DNA from: Symbiodinium natans | Taxonomy: Eukaryota; Sar; Dinophyceae; Suessiales; Symbiodiniaceae | Assembly (NCBI GenBank): GCA_905221605.1 | Contig: CAJNDS010000700.1 | Span: 43,861-87,017, forward strand | Reading direction: 5' to 3' | DNA: 43,157 bases | Shown: positions 40,056 through 43,157 of the stretch, piece after piece | How positions within the stretch are numbered: the stretch's first letter is position 1 | How the letters are laid out: each line of letters starts with the position of its first letter | Made by a program: the position numbers and the translations under genes | The notes under the pieces: generated by a model | Told to the model about the DNA's origin: nothing | The model's input: only the letters and a program-made list of their open reading frames with translations | Databases searched by the model: none

Positions 40056-40140
40056 CGCAGCCGGGCCTTCGGGAAGCTGATGGCCCTCCCCCAGGGCCAA
40101 CACCAACTCCAGCAGCTGAGACAGAGCCACCTCTGTCATC
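40056..40140 (-). CDS. TTLL-family ligase, exon D
   Basis: The minus strand reads MTEVALSQLLELVLALGEG and on to PEGPAA. It fits as the helix following the TTL substrate/ATP core, and it joins exon C in frame (LRR then MTEV) through AAAAG|GATGAC. The donor is GCTGCG|GTTTGG. The left flank is a CCCTAAA array (39955-40050), the right flank a TTTAGGG array (40159-40278). The strand is fixed by continuity with exons A-C; the plus strand also has an open frame here but no partner. Confidence 0.7.
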
Positions 40141-40158
40141 CTTTTCGGGCATGGTTAA

Positions 40159-40278
40159 TTAGGGTTTAGGGTTTAGGGTTTAGGGTTAGGGTTTAGGGTT
40201 TAGGGTTTAGGGTTTAGGGTTTAGGGTTTAGGGTTTAGGGTTTAGGGTTTAGGGTTTAGGGTTTAGGGTTTAGGGTTT
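40159..40278 (+). repeat. TTTAGGG array
   Basis: About 17 units; C-strand in the gene sense, ending just before the acceptor of TTLL exon D. Confidence 0.95.
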
Positions 40279-40941
40279 CGGGCATGAAAAGGGGGAGGGG
40301 GGGGTGAGGTGTTAGGGTTTAAGGGTTTTTGTTGGGGTGTTACGAAGTGCTTTATGTGGTCTTGTGATCGGGTTGGCTTAGCATGTGTTGAGTTCGGGAA
40401 GTGGATCGGTGATCTGGACAAGAACCATACCTTTCAGCCATCCCCCACCCCCCCACCCCCCCCCCAAAAAAAAAAAAAAGGTCTTACGACCAGGCCTCTG
40501 TGAAAAGAAAGACAAATAAAAGCCCTGAACCCTAAACCAAGTACATGAGAGCCTTTTATGATTCGCCATATATAGTTGGGGGTTCCCAAAAGGGTCAAAG
40601 ATTTAAATCAGCACCCATTTGGCCGCTTCCACAATTGAGGAAGGTCCTCCTTTTTGCCCCACCCTAAAACCCTAAAACAGGAAAACCCAAAAACCCTAAA
40701 GCCCGGAAGTCCTCAGTTTCAGGGTCTCAAGGGTTTTTTGGGTTTTTGGGCGGCAGATTCCTCGGAAGGCAGAAGCGTATTTTGCGCGAAGACAACAAAG
40801 GGATGGAAGGTGTTACTCCGTGAAAGCTCCAAGAAGCCTACGAGCTACTAACAGGCTCAGAAAGCTCCAGAAGGCCCCACCCTGCTCTTCCTCTGTAAAG
40901 CAAGAAAGCCCCCCTTGAGGGGTGAACCGTAAACCCTAAAT

Positions 40942-41016
40942 GAGAATAGTTTGGGTGGCTGGGGTGGGACTACATGCTGACGCAAGCGAGCGGCCTGGGC
41001 GCTTTTAGCACCAGCG
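40942..41016 (-). CDS. Possible exon inside the TTLL gene (uncertain)
   Basis: An open minus-strand stretch reads LAGAKSAQAARLRQ between the C and D exons, to the right of a diverged repeat region and left of the 41032-41158 array. Exons C and D already join in frame without it, so it may be intron sequence that is open by chance or an alternative exon. Confidence 0.2.
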
Positions 41017-41031
41017 AGCTTCCCTTCTACA

Positions 41032-41158
41032 CACCCTAAACCCTGAACCCTAAACCCTAAACCCTAAACACTAAACCCTAAACCCTAAACCCTAAACTCT
41101 AAACCCTAAACCCTAAACCCTAAACCCTAAACCCTAAACCCTAGACCCTAAACCCAAC
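41032..41158 (-). repeat. CCCTAAA array
   Basis: About 18 units; follows the donor of TTLL exon C in the gene sense, after a run of 14 C (plus strand). Confidence 0.95.
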
Positions 41159-41178
41159 CCCCCCCCCCCCCCGCTCTC

Positions 41179-41228
41179 CTGCGCAGACTGGGCCCGGCGT
41201 CCTCGCACAAGTCTGGGCTGGAGTTCGC
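41179..41228 (-). CDS. TTLL-family ligase, exon C
   Basis: Continues the TTL core directly after PWLLE with ANSSPDLCEDAGPSL, matching the family E(V/A)NxSP region. The acceptor is GGCAG|GCGAAC. The 3' end is ambiguous: CTGCGCAG|GAGAGC (GA donor), AGGAGA|GCGG (GC donor) and AGTCT|GCGCAG (GC donor) can each join exon D in frame with small differences at the junction. The exon is bracketed by CCCTAAA repeats (41032-41158) on the left and TTTAGGG repeats (41248-41325) on the right, plus a run of C at 41159-41172. Confidence 0.82.
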
Positions 41229-41247
41229 CTGCCCCGTGGTTGGGTGT

Positions 41248-41325
41248 CGGGTTTAGGGTTTAAGGTTCAGGGTTTAGAGTTTAGGGTTTAGGGTTTTAGG
41301 GTTCAGGGTTGAGGGTTGAGGGTTG
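41248..41325 (+). repeat. Diverged TTTAGGG array
   Basis: About 11 units with TTCAGGG and TTGAGGG variants, just upstream of exon C in the gene sense. Confidence 0.9.
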
Positions 41326-42208
41326 CTTCTGCCGTAGTGGGTCTTCAGTGTTGAGATTTTGGGGTCTGGCAGGGGTCTAGCAGGGTTTCAGGGCTGATGG
41401 TTTTGGGGTTAGGGTCAGAACTGTAGTAGGAGTCACGGCCCTAGGGTTGTGGCGTACCCTGATCACCTTACACCCCAAACCCTAAACTCAAGGACTCAGG
41501 CGTCGACACCCACTGCCATGATTGAAACAAGATGAAAGTAGCAGCAAGCAGAACGTACATGTAGACATCGGCCTATCAAATATATCCCTCTGTCTACCAT
41601 CTATACGACCGGTATGCACATTGGAGCGTGCTTAACTTTTCCCGAACAATGCCCCTAAACCTTAAACCCTAAACCCTAAACCCTAAACCCTAAACACTGG
41701 TCCAGGAAACTGAGGAGTTCACCGTGCAATAGCTTTGTTCGGCTTACCTTTACTTGGAGGTTCAAGGGGTAGAAACAGAAGGGTTCTAAGAAGGGTAACT
41801 GTGGTTATAACCTTTCTGAAGGTCCTCATAACCCTACTTGCAAGTACCCATGAACCACTCCCAACTCGCGAAACGCCAGAGACCAAGGAAGAACCAAGAT
41901 CCGACCACGCAAAATGACCCATGGTTTAGGGCGTAGGGCTTACCTAGAGATCCTATGTAGTTCCTTTTTGGGGTAGAATACTCAGAATCCCCGATGGCTG
42001 GCCCAAGACGGAACTACACTGGAGCCTTCGGGTAGGGTTTAGGGTTAAAAGCCCAAAACCCAGATCCTAAACCCTCAGCTTTTTCAGATAACATAATCAT
42101 CATAATACGAGTAACTACAAGATAGCATAATAATCATAATACTAATCACTACAAGAATTAGAATAGTTATAATTACCAGCCTAAAGATGTTGCAGAGGCT
42201 CTTTGCGC

Positions 42209-42224
42209 CTCCAGCAGCCACGGC
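42209..42224 (-). CDS. TTLL-family ligase, 16-nt micro-exon B
   Basis: A 16-nt exon flanked by CAG on its 5' side and a GC donor (GAG|GCGCAAAG) on its 3' side. Joined to exon A it completes MKPWLLE, the conserved TTL segment (usually PWLLEVN) involved in the ATP-grasp active site. Without it the two neighbouring exons lack exactly this motif, and with it both junctions stay in frame. It is too short to appear as an open frame and would be missed by ordinary gene finders. Introns on either side are 614 and 980 nt. Confidence 0.85.
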
Positions 42225-42281
42225 CTGATCTCCGCTTCTTGGGGCTAGCTTTGGGATGTGGGCTTTGCGCTTTTACTAATC

Positions 42282-42400
42282 CATGGTTGGGATAATATTA
42301 CAAAAATACACAAATAAATATATATATATATGTATATTCCTTATTGGGTTTAAGTATTCTTAAAAGTGTAAAAATGGTACCCAACTATGACAAAGTTGAA
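42282..42400 (-). repeat. Interspersed intron element family T, copy 2
   Basis: In the TTLL intron between exons A and B, same orientation relative to transcription as copy 1. An (AT)n run of about 20 bp has expanded inside it. Confidence 0.85.
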
Positions 42401-42717
42401 TGATGCCGACGGCCGTGATTTTGTAACGTGTCCTTATTGGTACCATCATTGTTGGGGTTGCAAGCCTTCTGATAGACATGCGGTTGCATTTAGTTGTTAC
42501 CCTCCAAGCCGCAAGGAGCGCACGCAAAATTCGACTTCAGCAAAGCACAAGAAGGAACAACTTTGGAGTTTTCCACCAGTTTTGACCCAGCACCCCACAA
42601 TCCCCGAAACCGCGATGATGATCCCGGGTTGGGATGTTCAGGAGGGAGGAGCCTGTAGTTTTGCGAATCCTCAACGAATTCTTTCGCTTGAACCAGTATG
42701 GTTCTGTAGGCAGAACA

Positions 42718-42798
42718 TCCCTAAACCCTAAACCCTAAACCCTAAACCCTAAACCCTAAACCCTAAACCCTAAACCCTAAACCCTAAACCCTAAACCC
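42718..42798 (-). repeat. CCCTAAA array
   Basis: About 11 perfect units; G-strand in the gene sense, 40 nt after the donor of TTLL exon A. Confidence 0.96.
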
Positions 42799-42838
42799 CA
42801 GACGAACAACACGAAACCTCCGACTTGGGACCCCGGAC

Positions 42839-42899
42839 TTCATCTCCGTGTCCAGGAGGAAATCGAAGCCAAAGAGCTCAAAGCAACCGCGCGGATGGG
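42839..42899 (-). CDS. TTLL-family ligase, exon A (partial gene, 5' part lies beyond the window)
   Basis: This exon encodes the hallmark core of tubulin-tyrosine-ligase-like enzymes, which add amino acids (Tyr, Glu or Gly) to tubulin tails in an ATP-grasp reaction. The minus strand reads CFELFGFDFLLDTEM, matching the family pattern CFELxGFDxLxD that precedes the PWLLEVN segment. The acceptor is CCAG just left of the TTTAGGG array at 42909-43060; an acceptor 9 nt earlier (exon start 42908) is also possible. The donor is ATGAA|GTCC, giving phase 2, which joins in frame to the 16-nt micro-exon at 42209-42224. The family call is firm; the subfamily (glutamylase, glycylase or ligase) is not determined. 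Confidence 0.85.
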
Positions 42900-42908
42900 C
42901 TGGCGTGG

Positions 42909-43060
42909 CTTAGGGTTTAGGGTTTAGGGTTTAGGGTTTAGGGTTTAGGGTTTAGGGTTTAGGGTTTAGGGTTTAGGGTTTAGGGTTTAGGGTTTAGGGT
43001 TTAGGGTTTAGGGTTTAGGGTTTAGGGCTGAGGGCTTAGGGCTTAGGGCTTAGGGTTTAT
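42909..43060 (+). repeat. TTTAGGG array
   Basis: About 20 units; C-strand in the gene sense, ending next to the acceptor of TTLL exon A. Confidence 0.96.
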
Positions 43061-43157
43061 CCGCCGACCCTGGCGGCGTGTTGGATGGGAAAAGGAGGTG
43101 AAACCTCCCTCTTTCCCTCCTTACCCCCCCAAAACGCGGGGGGGGGGGGGGGGGGGG

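Larger units (their letters stand above)
1..43157. repeat. Genome-wide interspersed telomere-like arrays (TTTAGGG/CCCTAAA), more than 100 blocks
   Basis: Plant/alga-type telomere repeats occur throughout in both orientations. Besides those listed separately, C-strand (CCCTAAA) blocks lie near 3340-3410, 3970-4010, 4370-4390, 4715-4740, 5732-5800, 8695-8750, 9220-9265, 12005-12030, 13920-13985, 17898-17950, 25215-25265, 26115-26185, 26453-26505, 28403-28480, 31137-31217, 38830-38877, 39955-40050 and 41652-41697. G-strand (TTTAGGG) blocks lie near 808-843, 1466-1505, 4866-4920, 12133-12190, 14250-14309, 14633-14670, 14762-14818, 14984-15040, 22190-22275, 23720-23785, 24005-24040, 25080-25142, 26276-26350, 27220-27270, 29520-29570, 30098-30150, 31365-31415, 38513-38560 and 39190-39230. 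They are mostly intronic. Confidence 0.97.

Noticed and set aside
42387-42731. 114-residue plus-strand open frame (Trp/Cys-rich start)
   Set aside because: It starts in the family T repeat and ends in a CCCTAAA array, and lies inside the intron between two firm TTLL exons on the other strand.
1-43157. Assembly artefact or chimeric concatenation as explanation for the scattered arrays
   Set aside because: Exons on either side of arrays join in frame into known domains (TTLL, CCCH), so the order is biologically coherent; artefact remains possible for individual homopolymers.

Overview
The window looks like nuclear DNA of a eukaryotic alga, most likely a dinoflagellate. The reasons are the plant/alga-type telomere unit TTTAGGG/CCCTAAA scattered through the whole window, coding sequence cut into very small exons (down to 16 and 20 nt), frequent GC (and possibly GA) splice donors beside GT, many short element-like intron repeats, and CCCH-type zinc-finger modules of a style I associate with dinoflagellate proteins. 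There are no bacterial-type genes, rRNA or tRNA that I can see. Nearly all long open frames here are shadows of the telomere-like repeats (peptides such as GLGFRV or NPKP) and are not genes.

The real coding signal is a series of short exons, all read best on the minus strand, so genes run right to left. Right end (about 42.9-36.5 kb): the C-terminal part of a tubulin-tyrosine-ligase-like (TTLL) enzyme; four exons including a 16-nt micro-exon rebuild the conserved TTL core in frame. About 35.5-34.6 kb: one long exon joining an ASCH-like domain to the catalytic Cys box of a ubiquitin-specific protease (USP, C19). About 33.7-22 kb: isolated exon-like segments I cannot name. About 20.9-12.1 kb: a gene with two CCCH zinc fingers (C-X8-C-X5-C-X3-H), each split by introns at different places. 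About 8.8-1.5 kb: a gene of unknown function; the nine consecutive proposed exons from 6285 down to 2876 agree in reading phase, with some introns under 120 nt.

The most striking structure is the link between telomere-like arrays and exons. On the plus strand, exons tend to lie where a CCCTAAA array on the left switches to a TTTAGGG array on the right. In the gene (minus) sense, introns tend to begin with G-strand repeats just after the donor and end with C-strand repeats just before the acceptor. The C-strand unit contains neither AG nor GT, so it makes an AG-free zone before the acceptor; the G-strand unit supplies GT and GGG in every repeat. Seen another way, each exon is capped like a tiny chromosome. 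The introns also hold several families of short inverted-repeat elements (MITE/introner-like), some with a telomere array inside one copy and none in another. Together this suggests introns built or expanded from mobile elements plus telomere-repeat insertions.

Limits: splice sites were chosen by eye from reading-frame continuity and protein likeness; no transcript or database search was possible. The TTLL core, the USP Cys box and the two CCCH modules are well supported; the other exons are graded by confidence.
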